Source: Flavimobilis massiliensis (GTDB taxonomy: Bacteria > Actinomycetota > Actinomycetes > Actinomycetales > Cellulomonadaceae). From it: a stretch of DNA of 64,000 bases. Position numbers and translations under genes: made by a program. This document shows, piece by piece, positions 16,521-28,909 of the stretch (positions are counted from its first letter, which is position 1; every line of letters starts with the position of its first letter). A model generated the notes under the pieces. It was not told where the DNA came from, did no database searches, and saw only the letters and a program-made list of their open reading frames with translations. Location: NCBI RefSeq assembly GCF_900240335.1, contig NZ_LT964979.1:682001-746000 (forward strand), in the 5' to 3' direction.

Positions 16521-17099
16521 ATGGCTGGCGCACCCATGCCCGAAGACGCCGTGACGACAGTCCTCGGCGCCCCCGAGATCGGCCGAGCGCTCACCCGCAT
16601 CGCGCACGAGATCCTCGAGCGCAACAAGGGTGGCGACGACGTCGTCCTCCTCGGCATCCCGACGCGTGGCCTCCCGCTCGCGCACCGGCTCGCTGAGCGC
16701 CTCGCTGCGGTCGAGCCGAGCCTCGACGCCGCGCACCTCGTCGGCGAGCTCGACATCACGATGTACCGCGACGACCTCCACCGTCACCCCACGCGGCCGA
16801 TCGGCACGACGACGCTCCCGGCCGAGGGCATCGACGGCAAGGTTGTCGTCCTCGTCGACGACGTGCTCTTCTCCGGCCGCACCATCCGGGCGGCGCTCGA
16901 CGCGATCAAGGACCTCGGCCGCCCGCGCGCCGTGCAGCTCGCGACCCTCGTCGACCGCGGCCACCGCGAGCTGCCGATCCGGCCCGACTTCGTCGGCAAG
17001 AACCTCCCGACGTCCCTGAGCGAGCGCGTCGCCGTGCTCGTCGAGGAGATCGACGGGACCGACGCCGTGACGATCACCGCAGGGGAGGCCCACGCATGA
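16521..17099 (+). CDS. pyrR: Pyrimidine operon regulator PyrR / uracil phosphoribosyltransferase
   Basis: PyrR binds pyr mRNA in response to UMP/UTP and often has weak uracil phosphoribosyltransferase activity. The 192-residue protein has the type I PRTase PRPP loop VVVLVDDVLFSGRTIRAALD (residues ~114-133). It also has the family motif GELDITMYRDDLH and the C-terminal LPTSLSERVAVLVEE. It is the first gene of the pyrimidine operon and overlaps pyrB by 4 bases (ATGA). The putative PyrR-binding site lies in its own leader, consistent with autoregulation. Confidence 0.96.
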   Translation: MAGAPMPEDAVTTVLGAPEIGRALTRIAHEILERNKGGDDVVLLGIPTRGLPLAHRLAERLAAVEPSLDAAHLVGELDITMYRDDLHRHPTRPIGTTTLPAEGIDGKVVVLVDDVLFSGRTIRAALDAIKDLGRPRAVQLATLVDRGHRELPIRPDFVGKNLPTSLSERVAVLVEEIDGTDAVTITAGEAHA

Positions 17100-18118
17100 G
17101 ACACCTCCTCGACGCGCGCGACCTCACGCGCGCGGACGCCGTCCACGTCCTCGATACGGCCGCCGAGATGGCCGCGACGCAGTCCCGCGAGATCAAGAAG
17201 CTCCCGACGCTCCGTGGCCGCACGGTCGTCAACCTCTTCTTCGAGGACTCGACGCGCACACGCATCTCCTTCGAGACGGCGGCCAAGCGGCTGAGCGCCG
17301 ACGTCATCAACTTCTCCGCGAAGGGCTCGAGCGTCTCCAAGGGCGAGTCCCTCAAGGACACGGCGCTCACGCTCCAGGCGATGGGCGCGGACGGCATCGT
17401 CATCCGTCACCACGCGTCGGGCGCGCCGCACCTGCTCGCGCACGCGGGCTGGGTCGACGCCGCCGTCGTCAACGCGGGCGACGGCACGCACCAGCACCCG
17501 ACGCAGGCGCTGCTCGACGCGTTCACGATCCGCCGGCACCTCGCCGAGCGTGGCGTCGCAGGCTCGGGCGAGAGCTTCGACGCGCGCCGCGGTGTCGGGC
17601 GGGACCTCGCGGGTCTCAAGGTCGCGATCGTCGGTGACGTCCTGCACTCGCGTGTCGCGCGCTCGAACGTCCAGCTCCTCACGACCCTCGGCGCCGAGGT
17701 CACCCTCGTCGCGCCGCCGACGCTCGTGCCCGTCGGCGTCGGGACGTGGCCGTGCACCGTGAGCTACGACCTCGACGCGACGCTCGCGGAGCGCCCCGAC
17801 GCGGTAATGATGCTCCGGGTCCAGCGCGAGCGCATGAGCGCCGGAGGCGGCGGCTACTTCCCGAGCCCGCTCGAGTACTCACGGCTCTACGGCCTCGACC
17901 AGCGGCGCCTCGCGACCCTCGCCGAGCACGCGGTCATCATGCACCCCGGCCCCATGAACCGTGGGCTCGAGATCTCCGCGCAGGCCGCCGACGCGGCACG
18001 CTCGGTCGTCGTCGAGCAGGTCTCCAACGGCGTCGCGGTCCGCATGGCCGTCCTCTACCTCACGCTCGCGGGCTCCGGCACCGCGGCCCCCGTCCCCACG
18101 TCGAAGGAGCTCGCATGA
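17096..18118 (+). CDS. pyrB: Aspartate carbamoyltransferase catalytic subunit
   Basis: ATCase condenses carbamoyl phosphate and aspartate, the committed step of pyrimidine synthesis. The 340-residue product has the carbamoyl-phosphate loop FFEDSTRTRISFE (about 46-58), the KGESLKDT loop, the HPTQALLDAFTI motif and the aspartate-binding HPGPMNRGLEI. A ~15-residue insertion (GVAGSGESFDARRGVGR) lies before the second domain. No pyrI regulatory subunit is present, as is normal in actinobacteria. Overlaps pyrR and pyrC by 4 bases each. Confidence 0.97.
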   Translation: MRHLLDARDLTRADAVHVLDTAAEMAATQSREIKKLPTLRGRTVVNLFFEDSTRTRISFETAAKRLSADVINFSAKGSSVSKGESLKDTALTLQAMGADGIVIRHHASGAPHLLAHAGWVDAAVVNAGDGTHQHPTQALLDAFTIRRHLAERGVAGSGESFDARRGVGRDLAGLKVAIVGDVLHSRVARSNVQLLTTLGAEVTLVAPPTLVPVGVGTWPCTVSYDLDATLAERPDAVMMLRVQRERMSAGGGGYFPSPLEYSRLYGLDQRRLATLAEHAVIMHPGPMNRGLEISAQAADAARSVVVEQVSNGVAVRMAVLYLTLAGSGTAAPVPTSKELA

Positions 18119-19464
18119 CCGCCCACAACCGACCCGTCCTCCTCACGGCGGCGCGCATCCTCGGTGGCGAGCCCCAGGACGTCATCCTCGCGGACGGAGT
18201 CGTCGCCAAGGTGGCGCCAGCCGGTTCGCTCGAGGCGCCCGAGGGTGCGCTCGTCATCGACGCGACCGACAAGGTCCTCCTGCCCGGGCTCGTCGATCTC
18301 CACACGCACCTGCGCGAGCCCGGCCGAGAGGACGCGGAGACGGTCCTCACGGGCACGCGCGCCGCTGCCCTCGGCGGCTTCACGGCCGTGCACGCCATGG
18401 CGAACACGACGCCCGTCGCGGACACCGCGGGCGTCGTCGAGCAGGTGTGGCGCCTCGGCAACGACGCGGGCTGGGTCGACGTCTTCCCGGTCGGCGCCGT
18501 CTCCGTCGGCCTCGCGGGGGAGCAGCTCGCCGAGCTCGGCGCCATGGCGTCCTCGGCCGCGCGCGTCCGCGTCTTCTCCGACGACGGCAAGTGCGTCCAC
18601 GACCCCGTGCTCATGCGCCGCGCCCTCGAGTACGTCAAGGCGTTCGACGGCGTCGTCGCGCAGCACTCCCAGGAGCCGCGGCTCACCGAGGGCTCGCAGA
18701 TGCACGAGGGTGTCGTCTCCGCCGAGATCGGCTTGCGCGGCTGGCCCGCGGTCGCCGAGGAGGCGATCATCGCGCGCGACGTCCTGCTCGCGGAGCACGT
18801 CGGCTCACGCCTCCACGTGTGCCACCTCTCGACGGCCGGCTCGGTCGAGATCGTCCGCTGGGCGAAGTCCCGCGGCCTGCCCGTCACCGCTGAGGTCACG
18901 CCGCACCACCTCGTCCTCACCGACGAGCTCGCACGCGGCTACGACCCGGTCTTCAAGGTCAACCCGCCGCTGCGCACCGCCGAGGACGTCGAGGCGGTCC
19001 GCGAGGGCCTCGCGGACGGCACGATCGACATCGTCGCGACCGACCACGCCCCGCACCCGGTCGAGGACAAGGACTGCGAGTGGGACGCCGCGGCGTTCGG
19101 CATGACCGGCCTCGAGACGGCCCTCGCCGTCGTCCAGGAGACGATGGTCGAGACGGGCCGTCTCACCTGGGAGGACGTCGCGCGGGTGCTCTCGACCAAC
19201 CCCGCGCGCATCGGCCGCGTCGACGACCGGCACGGCCGGCCTGTCGCCGAGGGCGAGCCCGCGAATCTCACGCTCGTCGACCCGACGGTGCGCCGCACGG
19301 TCGACCCCGCGCTCCAGGGCACGATGAGCCGCAACTCGCCGTTCGCAGGCCGCGAGCTGCCTGGCCAGGTCGTCGCGACGTTCCTCCGCGGACGTCCGAC
19401 GGTCCTCGACGGCGAGGCGCTCGCGCCCGCCGGCGAACCCGCACCGCAGGGAGCGATCGCCTGA
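18115..19464 (+). CDS. pyrC: Dihydroorotase
   Basis: Dihydroorotase closes N-carbamoyl-aspartate to dihydroorotate. The 449-residue amidohydrolase has the metal-binding DLHTHLREPGRED, a later His in HVCHLSTAGSVE, and the catalytic Asp in DIVATDHAPHPVEDK. I chose ATG at 18115 because AAGGAG lies 6 nt upstream and the ATGA overlap with pyrB matches the rest of the operon; a longer frame upstream is the pyrB shadow. Ends in a TGATG overlap with the next gene. Confidence 0.96.
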   Translation: MTAHNRPVLLTAARILGGEPQDVILADGVVAKVAPAGSLEAPEGALVIDATDKVLLPGLVDLHTHLREPGREDAETVLTGTRAAALGGFTAVHAMANTTPVADTAGVVEQVWRLGNDAGWVDVFPVGAVSVGLAGEQLAELGAMASSAARVRVFSDDGKCVHDPVLMRRALEYVKAFDGVVAQHSQEPRLTEGSQMHEGVVSAEIGLRGWPAVAEEAIIARDVLLAEHVGSRLHVCHLSTAGSVEIVRWAKSRGLPVTAEVTPHHLVLTDELARGYDPVFKVNPPLRTAEDVEAVREGLADGTIDIVATDHAPHPVEDKDCEWDAAAFGMTGLETALAVVQETMVETGRLTWEDVARVLSTNPARIGRVDDRHGRPVAEGEPANLTLVDPTVRRTVDPALQGTMSRNSPFAGRELPGQVVATFLRGRPTVLDGEALAPAGEPAPQGAIA

Positions 19465-20003
19465 TGGGTGTCCCGCACGAGGTCACGATCACGGTCCTCG
19501 CCGTGCTCGCCGTCGCGGCGCTCGTCGGCATGGCCGTCGGCTGGCGCCGACGCTCCGCACGCACGGCGCTCGAGATCGGCGCGCTGCCCGTCGCACCCGC
19601 CGAGCGCGGTGCGCCCCTCACCGACGCGATCGCCGCGAGCTACGTCGCCACGACGTTCCACGGGCAGTGGCTCGAACGCGTCGCCGCCCACGGGCTCGGC
19701 GTCCGCGGTCGCGCGACAGTGACGGTCCACGAGCGCGCGCTCGTCGTCGAACGCGTCGGCGCGCCGGACCTCGTCCTGCCCGCGAGCACCCTGCGCCGCG
19801 TCGCCCGGTCCTCGGGCATGGTCGGCAAGTTCGTCGCCGACGCGTCGATCGTCGTCATCACCTGGGCCTCGAGCGGCCCGGACGGCCACGAGGTTCTCCT
19901 CGACACGGGGCTGCGCCCCGACCACTCCACCGAGCGCGACGTCCTCGACGAGGCCGTCCGCTCGATCCTCAGCACAGCCCCCGCACCGAAGGAGCAGCAG
20001 TGA
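19464..20003 (+). CDS. Membrane-anchored PH-like protein of the pyr operon
   Basis: A 179-residue protein with one N-terminal transmembrane helix (about residues 7-26), followed by a cytosolic beta-rich domain (FHGQWLERVAAHGLGVRGRATV ... LVLPASTLRRVARSSG). It resembles the PH-like membrane proteins found between pyrC and carA in many actinobacteria. Its biochemical role is unknown; conserved placement inside the operon suggests a link to pyrimidine or carbamoyl-phosphate metabolism (inference). The ATG overlaps the pyrC stop (TGATG) and its own stop overlaps the carA GTG. Confidence 0.8.
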   Translation: MGVPHEVTITVLAVLAVAALVGMAVGWRRRSARTALEIGALPVAPAERGAPLTDAIAASYVATTFHGQWLERVAAHGLGVRGRATVTVHERALVVERVGAPDLVLPASTLRRVARSSGMVGKFVADASIVVITWASSGPDGHEVLLDTGLRPDHSTERDVLDEAVRSILSTAPAPKEQQ

Positions 20004-21253
20004 ACCAGCCCCTCGACCTCGTGCCTCTCGACGACGACGCCGCCGTGCTCGTCCTCGAGGACGGCCGCGCCTTCGCAGGGCGTGCCTTCGGCGCGGTCGG
20101 CACGACCCTCGGCGAGATCGTCTTCAACACCGGCATGTCCGGCTACCAGGAGACGCTCACCGACCCGTCGTACCACCGCCAGATCGTCGTCATGACCGCC
20201 CCGCACATCGGCAACACCGGCGTCAACAGCGAGGACCCCGAGTCCGTGCGCATCTGGGTCGCCGGCTTCGTCGTCCGCGACGCGGCGCGACGCGCCTCGA
20301 ACTGGCGCTCGGAGGGCGACCTCTCGGACGACCTCGCCGCCCAGGGCGTCGTCGGCATCTCCGACATCGACACGCGGGCGCTCACGCGGCACCTGCGCGA
20401 GCGCGGCGTCATGCGCGGCGGCATCTTCTCGGGCGCGTCGCTGCGCGTCGACGGCCACCCGCGCCGCATCGACTCGCTCGTCGAGGAGATCCTCGCCAGC
20501 CCTCAGATGGCAGGTTCCGACCTCGCGACCGAGGTGTCGACGAACACGGCCTACACGATCGAGCCCGCGGGCCGCTTCGAAGGGCAGGAGCCCGTCGCGA
20601 CGGTCGTCGCCCTCGACCTCGGTATCAAGTCGATGACGCCCGCGCGCCTCGCCGAGCGCGGCGTGCGCGTGCACATCGTGCCCGCCGCGACGACGTTCGA
20701 CGAGCTCATGGCGTACTCGCCCGACGGCGTGTTCTTCTCGAACGGCCCCGGCGACCCGGCGACCGCCACCGGCCCGATCTCGCTCCTGCGCAAGGTGCTC
20801 GACGCGAAGGTGCCGTACTTCGGCATCTGCTTCGGCAACCAGCTCCTCGGCCGCGCACTTGGCTACGGCACCTACAAGCTCGCCTACGGCCACCGCGGCA
20901 TCAACCAGCCCGTCATGGACCTCGCGACCCGCAAGGTCGAGATCACGAGCCACAACCACGGCTTCGCGGTCGACGCGCCCATCGGCGAGACGTCGACGGC
21001 CCCGCACGCGGACGGCCGCTACGGCCGCGTCGTCGTGAGCCACGTGGGTCTCAACGACGACGTCGTCGAGGGCCTCGAGTGCCTCGACATCCCCGCGTTC
21101 TCGGTGCAGTACCACCCGGAGGCCGCGGCCGGCCCGCACGACGCCTCCTACCTCTTCGACCGCTTCATCGACCTCATGACCACGGGTGCGAAGACCGCCG
21201 CCGGCCTCTCGGCCGCGACCGCAGTCACGCCCACCGCCAGCAAGGAGAACTGA
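20000..21253 (+). CDS. carA: Carbamoyl-phosphate synthase small subunit
   Basis: The glutaminase subunit of carbamoyl-phosphate synthase hydrolyses glutamine and channels ammonia to CarB; the product feeds both pyrimidine and arginine synthesis. The 417-residue protein has the N-terminal CPSase domain (LEDGRAFAGRAFG, FNTGMSGYQE) and a class I glutaminase domain with FFSNGPGDP. The nucleophile Cys is in YFGICFGNQLLGRA and the His-Glu pair in SVQYHPEA. GTG at 20000 overlaps the previous stop (GTGA) and has AAGGAG upstream. carB follows after 3 bases. Confidence 0.98.
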   Translation: MNQPLDLVPLDDDAAVLVLEDGRAFAGRAFGAVGTTLGEIVFNTGMSGYQETLTDPSYHRQIVVMTAPHIGNTGVNSEDPESVRIWVAGFVVRDAARRASNWRSEGDLSDDLAAQGVVGISDIDTRALTRHLRERGVMRGGIFSGASLRVDGHPRRIDSLVEEILASPQMAGSDLATEVSTNTAYTIEPAGRFEGQEPVATVVALDLGIKSMTPARLAERGVRVHIVPAATTFDELMAYSPDGVFFSNGPGDPATATGPISLLRKVLDAKVPYFGICFGNQLLGRALGYGTYKLAYGHRGINQPVMDLATRKVEITSHNHGFAVDAPIGETSTAPHADGRYGRVVVSHVGLNDDVVEGLECLDIPAFSVQYHPEAAAGPHDASYLFDRFIDLMTTGAKTAAGLSAATAVTPTASKEN

Positions 21254-21256
21254 CCC

Positions 21257-24597
<3,341 letters not shown>

Positions 24598-24601
<4 letters not shown>

Positions 24602-25458
24602 GCGTCGTGCCCTTCGGCGCACGACTTGCGGCGGCCATGGACGAGCACGGTCCGCTGTGCGTCGGCATCGACCCCCACGCCTCGCTCCTCGAGGCGTGGG
24701 GGCTGCCCGACAGCCCCGCAGGTCTGCGTGAGTTCTCCTCGCGGGTCCTCGAGGCCGTCGGCGGGCGCGTCGCCGCGGTGAAGCCGCAGGCCGCATTCTT
24801 CGAGCGTCACGGCTCCGCAGGGCTCGCGGTGCTCGAGGAGGTCGTCGCGGCGGCCCGCGAGACGGGCACGCTGTCGATCGTCGACGCGAAGCGCGGCGAC
24901 ATCGGCTCGACCATGGGCGCGTACGCGGAGGCGTTTCTCCGCGACGGCTCGCCGCTCGCGGGCGACGCGCTCACCGTGTCGCCGTTCCTCGGTTTCGGCT
25001 CGCTCGCGCCAGCGGTCGAGCTCGCGACGGCGACGGGCCGTGGCCTCTTCGTCCTGTGCCTCACGTCGAACCCGGAGGGTGCGTCCGTCCAGCACGCACG
25101 GCGTGGCGCGGGGGCGGGCACGACGTCGGTCGCGGCGTCGATCGCCGCATCGGCCGGCGAGCTCAACGCGGGGGCCGAGCCGTTCGGGTCGGTCGGCCTC
25201 GTCGTCGGCGCGACCATCGGCACGGCCGCCCAGGGCACCGGCACGGATCTCGTCGGCGTCAACGGTCCGCTGCTCGCCCCGGGCGTCGGCGCGCAGGGTG
25301 CCGGGCCCGACGAGCTGCGCGCCGTCTTCGGCGACGCCCGCCGGACGGTCCTCGCGTCCTCGTCGCGCGGCGTTCTTCGCGCAGGTCCGGAGGTCGGCGC
25401 GCTCAGGGCTGCCGCGCTCGAGGCTGCGGGGGAGGCTGCCCGCGCTCTGCGCGGCTGA
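24598..25458 (+). CDS. pyrF: Orotidine 5'-phosphate decarboxylase (actinobacterial type)
   Basis: OMP decarboxylase makes UMP. The 286-residue protein belongs to the longer PyrF subgroup common in actinobacteria. It has CVGIDPHASLLEAWGLPDS at the N-terminus, the catalytic IVDAKRGDIGSTMGAYAEA motif (about 94-112) and a C-terminal SSSRGVL segment. GTG at 24598 overlaps the carB stop (GTGA), giving the expected N-terminus. It is the last gene of the operon; a hairpin follows at 25479. pyrD and pyrE are not in the window. Confidence 0.95.
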
Positions 25459-25478
25459 ACCACCCCGTTCTCACCCCT

Positions 25479-25517
25479 CTCCGGGAGCGGCCCCAGCAGC
25501 GTGCTGAGGCCGCTCCC
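25479..25517 (+). terminator. Terminator of the pyr operon
   Basis: A perfect 12-bp stem CCGGGAGCGGCC (25479-25490) with its complement (25506-25517) lies 20 bases after pyrF. Confidence 0.8.
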
Positions 25518-25551
25518 GGTGTCCGTGGCAGGGTCCATCACCCGTCGTTCT

Positions 25552-25582
25552 GGTTGCCGACCAGCAGAGATGTGCCTAGGTT
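25552..25582 (+). promoter_or_regulatory. Predicted mihF promoter
   Basis: TTGCCG (25552-25557) and TAGGTT (25577-25582) are separated by 19 bases, a little long but plausible, and precede mihF by about 37 bases. Confidence 0.45.
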
Positions 25583-25618
25583 CACAACTATCAGCCCACC
25601 GCGAGGAAGGTGATGAAC

Positions 25619-25930
25619 GTGGCACTCCCACCGTTGACCCCGGAGCAGCGGGCCGCTGCTCTGGAGAAGGCAGCAGAGGCACGACGCGTGCGCGCCGAGA
25701 TCAAGAACAGGTTGAAGTACTCTCAGGGTTCACTCTCCTCCGTCATCGAGGCGGGCAGGACGGATGACGTCATCGGCAAGATGAAGGTCACCGCGCTGCT
25801 CGAGTCGCTGCCGGGGGTCGGCAAGGTCAAGGCGCAGGCGATCATGGACGAGGTCGGGATCGCACAGTCGCGCCGTGTCCGTGGCCTCGGCCCGCACCAG
25901 GCACAGGCCCTCATCGAGAGGTTCGGCTGA
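25619..25930 (+). CDS. mihF: Integration host factor, actinobacterial type (mIHF)
   Basis: mIHF is a nucleoid-associated DNA-bending protein unrelated to HU, with a helix-two-turn-helix domain. The 103-residue product starts LPPLTPEQRAAALEKAAEA and has the DNA-binding core GVGKVKAQAIMDEVGI with RRVRGLGPHQ. I chose GTG at 25619: it gives the N-terminus usual for the family and lies 8 nt after AGGAAGG (25604-25610). GTG 25610 and ATG 25613 overlap or abut that Shine-Dalgarno. Conserved position between pyrF and gmk. Confidence 0.95.
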   Translation: MALPPLTPEQRAAALEKAAEARRVRAEIKNRLKYSQGSLSSVIEAGRTDDVIGKMKVTALLESLPGVGKVKAQAIMDEVGIAQSRRVRGLGPHQAQALIERFG

Positions 25931-26558
25931 CATCTCCGCTCCCACAACGCCCCGCGACCGCGATCCTGCACGTCTCACGGTCCTCGCAGGGCCTACAGCG
26001 GTCGGCAAGGGCACAGTCTCCGCCGACCTCCGTGCGCGTTATCCCGAGGTGTGGCTGTCCGTGTCGGCGACGACACGGGCGCCACGCCCGGGGGAGGTGG
26101 ACGGGGTGCACTACCTGTTCCTCACGACCGAGGAGTTCGAGCGGAGGCTCGCCGCAGGCGAGTTCCTTGAGACCGCTGTCGTCCACGGCCAGAACCGCTA
26201 TGGAACGTTGCGGGGTCCGGTCGACGAGAGGCTTACGGCGGGGGAGCCCGTCCTCCTCGAGATCGACCTCCAGGGTGCACGTCAGGTGCGGGAGTCCATG
26301 CCGGACGCGCGCTTCGTGTTCCTCGCGCCGCCGAGCTGGGACGAGCTCGAGCGGCGGCTCGTGGGACGCGGCACCGAGGGACCTGAGGAGCGCGAGCGTC
26401 GGCTCGCGACGGCACGCGTCGAGATGGCCGCGGAGGCAGAGTTCGACCACGTCATCGTCAACGATGTCGTCACGCGCGCGACCGACGAGCTCGTGAGTGT
26501 CATCGGCCTTGCGCCGCGCCCAGCGACCCCGGTCGCGGACGGTGCGCCGCTGCGCTGA
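25875..26558 (+). CDS. gmk: Guanylate kinase
   Basis: Guanylate kinase phosphorylates GMP to GDP. The kinase core begins near residue 33 with the P-loop VLAGPTAVGKGTV. The GMP-binding SVSATTRAPRPGEVDGVHYLF and the LEIDLQGARQVRE segment follow, giving a normal ~185-residue core. The frame offers no ATG, GTG or TTG between the mihF stop and the core; the nearest starts are GTG 25881 and GTG 25875, both inside mihF. The gene therefore overlaps mihF by about 50 bases and has a short extra N-terminus. Which GTG is used is uncertain. Confidence 0.93.
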   Translation: MSVASARTRHRPSSRGSADISAPTTPRDRDPARLTVLAGPTAVGKGTVSADLRARYPEVWLSVSATTRAPRPGEVDGVHYLFLTTEEFERRLAAGEFLETAVVHGQNRYGTLRGPVDERLTAGEPVLLEIDLQGARQVRESMPDARFVFLAPPSWDELERRLVGRGTEGPEERERRLATARVEMAAEAEFDHVIVNDVVTRATDELVSVIGLAPRPATPVADGAPLR

Positions 26559-26628
26559 TAGGATGACCCTTCGGCTCGTGCGCTCCGCGCCGGGCCTCCA
26601 CCACCGATCACACGTTGCGGAGATCATC

Positions 26629-26901
26629 TTGTCCGGAACCGTTGCCCAGCCCACGGGCATCACCGACCCGCCCATCGACGACCTCCTCGAGCACGCCAGC
26701 TCGAAGTACGCGCTCGTCGTCTACTCCGCGAAGCGGGCCCGCCAGATCAACGCGTACTACTCGCAGCTCTCCGAGGGTCTCCTCGAGCACGTCGGACCCC
26801 TGGTTGAGACGCGCGTCCAGGAGAAGCCCCTCTCGATCGCGATGCGCGAGATCAACCAGAGCCTCCTCGAGCTCACCGAGAACGAGGACGCCGGGGCCTG
26901 A
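26629..26901 (+). CDS. rpoZ: RNA polymerase omega subunit
   Basis: Omega stabilises the beta' subunit and assembly of RNA polymerase. The 90-residue product has the conserved DDLLEHASSKYALVVYSAKRARQIN segment and, near the C-terminus, EKPLSIAMREINQ. I chose the TTG at 26629 because CGGAG (26618-26622) lies 6 nt upstream and the protein then matches family length. A TAGGAT box at 26558-26563 may provide a separate promoter after gmk. Followed by coaBC, a standard actinobacterial order. Confidence 0.95.
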   Translation: MSGTVAQPTGITDPPIDDLLEHASSKYALVVYSAKRARQINAYYSQLSEGLLEHVGPLVETRVQEKPLSIAMREINQSLLELTENEDAGA

Positions 26902-26936
26902 CGCCCCAGCTCGACCACTTCCCCGGAGGACGTGCG

Positions 26937-28130
26937 GTGCGGATCATCCTCGGCGTCGGGGGCGGCATCGCCGCCTACAAGAGCGCGCTCCTGCTGCGCC
27001 TCCTCACTGAGGCAGGCCACTCGGTGCGGGTGATCCCCACCGCGGCGAGCCTCGAGTTCGTCGGGCGCGCGACATGGGAGGCCCTCTCGGGCGAGAAGGC
27101 CACGCACGAGATCTTCGACGACGTCGACGAGGTCGCCCACGTCCGGCTCGGACGTGAGGCCGACCTCGTCGTCGTCTCTCCGGCGACCGCCGACCTCCTC
27201 GCCCGGGCGGCCTCGGGCCGCGCGGACGACCTCCTCACGACGACGCTCCTCACTGCGACGTGCCCCGTGCTGCTCGCCCCTGCGATGCACACCGAGATGT
27301 GGCACCACCCCGCGACCCGAGCGAACGTCGCCCTGCTCCGCGAACGCGGTATCACCGTCCTCGACCCGGCCGTCGGCCGGCTCACGGGCGCCGACTCGGG
27401 CCCCGGCCGCCTGCCCGAGCCCGACGTCATCGCAGCGGCGGCGCTCGCCCTCGTCCGCCCGCAGGACCTTGCCGGCCTCGAGGTCGTCGTGAGCGCGGGC
27501 GGCACGATCGAGCCGATCGACCCCGTGCGGTTCCTCGGCAACAGCTCGACCGGTCGCCAGGGCGTCGAGCTCGCACGTGCCGCCCACGAACGCGGCGCGC
27601 GCGTCCGTCTCGTTGCCGCGTCGATCGACGTCGACGTTCCCGCGGGCATCGAGGTGACCCGGGTGAGCAGCGCCCGTGACATGCACGCGGCGATGGACAC
27701 GGCCGCGCGCACCGCCGACGTCGTCGTCATGGCCGCCGCCGTCGCCGACTTCCGGCCCGAGAACGTCGTGCGCGACAAGATCAAGAAGACCGACGGCGGT
27801 GAACCGCCCGTGCTACGGCTCGTCGAGAACCCCGACATCCTCGCGGACCTCGCGCACCAGCGTCGCCGCCCCGGGCAGACCGTCGTGGGCTTCGCCGCCG
27901 AGACGGGCGACGCCGAGGGCACCGTGCTCGACCACGCGCGCGCCAAGGCGCGGCGCAAGTGCGCCGACCTCCTCGTCGCGAACGACGTCTCCGGAGGGCG
28001 CACGTTCGGCTCGTCCGACAACTCCGTGACGATCCTCGACCGCGACGGCAGCACCGTGGCGTCGACCGACGGCTCGAAGGCCGCGGTCGCCCACGCAGTG
28101 TGGGACGCGGTGCTCCGCGCGCGTGACTGA
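26937..28130 (+). CDS. coaBC: Bifunctional phosphopantothenoylcysteine decarboxylase/synthase
   Basis: CoaBC catalyses two consecutive CoA steps: ligation of cysteine to 4'-phosphopantothenate (CoaB) and FMN-dependent decarboxylation (CoaC). The 397-residue fusion has the CoaC flavoprotein domain first (GVGGGIAAYKSA, SPATADLLARAASGRADDLL, and PAMHTEMWHHPA). CoaB begins near residue 180 (VVVSAGGTIEPIDPVRFLGNSS) and includes the FRPENVVRDKIKK loop. GTG at 26937 has CGGAGGA 5 nt upstream. It overlaps the next gene by 8 bases. Confidence 0.97.
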   Translation: MRIILGVGGGIAAYKSALLLRLLTEAGHSVRVIPTAASLEFVGRATWEALSGEKATHEIFDDVDEVAHVRLGREADLVVVSPATADLLARAASGRADDLLTTTLLTATCPVLLAPAMHTEMWHHPATRANVALLRERGITVLDPAVGRLTGADSGPGRLPEPDVIAAAALALVRPQDLAGLEVVVSAGGTIEPIDPVRFLGNSSTGRQGVELARAAHERGARVRLVAASIDVDVPAGIEVTRVSSARDMHAAMDTAARTADVVVMAAAVADFRPENVVRDKIKKTDGGEPPVLRLVENPDILADLAHQRRRPGQTVVGFAAETGDAEGTVLDHARAKARRKCADLLVANDVSGGRTFGSSDNSVTILDRDGSTVASTDGSKAAVAHAVWDAVLRARD

Positions 28131-28905
28131 GCCTGCCGCGAAGGCGCACGTCCACCCGCTTCTCGTCGTCGCCCCGAGCACCGAGGTCCTCGACGTCCTT
28201 GGTCACCTTCCCCTGAGCGTCGACGAGGAGGCCCGGGCGGCACGCATGGTCCGGGCCGAGGACGCGGTCGACTTCCGCGCTGCCCATCTCCTCGCCCGAC
28301 GGGCTCTCGCGCTCGCCACTGGCACGGAGGACGGCGTGCTCGTCCCCGCGCAGTCGTGCGCGGGCTGCGGCGGGGCGCACGGACGCCCGCACGTCGCCGG
28401 GCACCCGGACGTCCACCTCGCCTGGGCGCACACCCGCGGGGCCGTCGCCGCCGTCGTCGCGGGCGTGCCGTGCGGGGTCGACGTCGAACGCACGGACGGA
28501 CGGCCCGTCCCGCCGCGCGTCGTCGACCGCACGCTCACGGCCGACGAGGCCGCGCTCGTGCGATCCTCGTCACGTCCGCAGCTCGCGTTCCTCGAGGCGT
28601 GGGGCGTCAAGGAGTCCCTCGTCAAGGCCGGGCAGGGCGATCTCGCGACGCAGCACGGCCGGACCGTCGTCGGGCCCGACGGCCTCCGGTCGCCGGGGGA
28701 GTCCGACCGCACGACCGCGCGGATCCGCGTGAGGACGAGCCCTGCGCGGGCGCTCGACGCGCTCGTGCGCGTCGACCACGACCCGGGCGTCACCACGGTC
28801 GCGCTCTTCGTCGGGAGCGACGTCGAGCCGCGGCGTGTCGACCTGACCACAGGCGTCTCCGCGACGTCTCACGTCACGACCTTCGAGCGGGCGTCCCGTC
28901 CCTGA
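28123..28905 (+). CDS. 4'-Phosphopantetheinyl transferase (Sfp type)
   Basis: This enzyme transfers phosphopantetheine from CoA to carrier-protein serines. The 260-residue product has the two family signatures: CGVDVERTDGR (metal-binding Asp-x-Glu, near residue 118) and FLEAWGVKESLVKA (near residue 160). The ~230-260-residue, two-half length is typical for the Sfp class rather than AcpS. It overlaps coaBC by 8 bases, so the enzyme that consumes CoA is coupled to one that makes it. No polyketide or NRPS gene is in the window; its carrier-protein client is unknown. Confidence 0.88.
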   Translation: MTEPAAKAHVHPLLVVAPSTEVLDVLGHLPLSVDEEARAARMVRAEDAVDFRAAHLLARRALALATGTEDGVLVPAQSCAGCGGAHGRPHVAGHPDVHLAWAHTRGAVAAVVAGVPCGVDVERTDGRPVPPRVVDRTLTADEAALVRSSSRPQLAFLEAWGVKESLVKAGQGDLATQHGRTVVGPDGLRSPGESDRTTARIRVRTSPARALDALVRVDHDPGVTTVALFVGSDVEPRRVDLTTGVSATSHVTTFERASRP

Positions 28906-28909
28906 CGTC

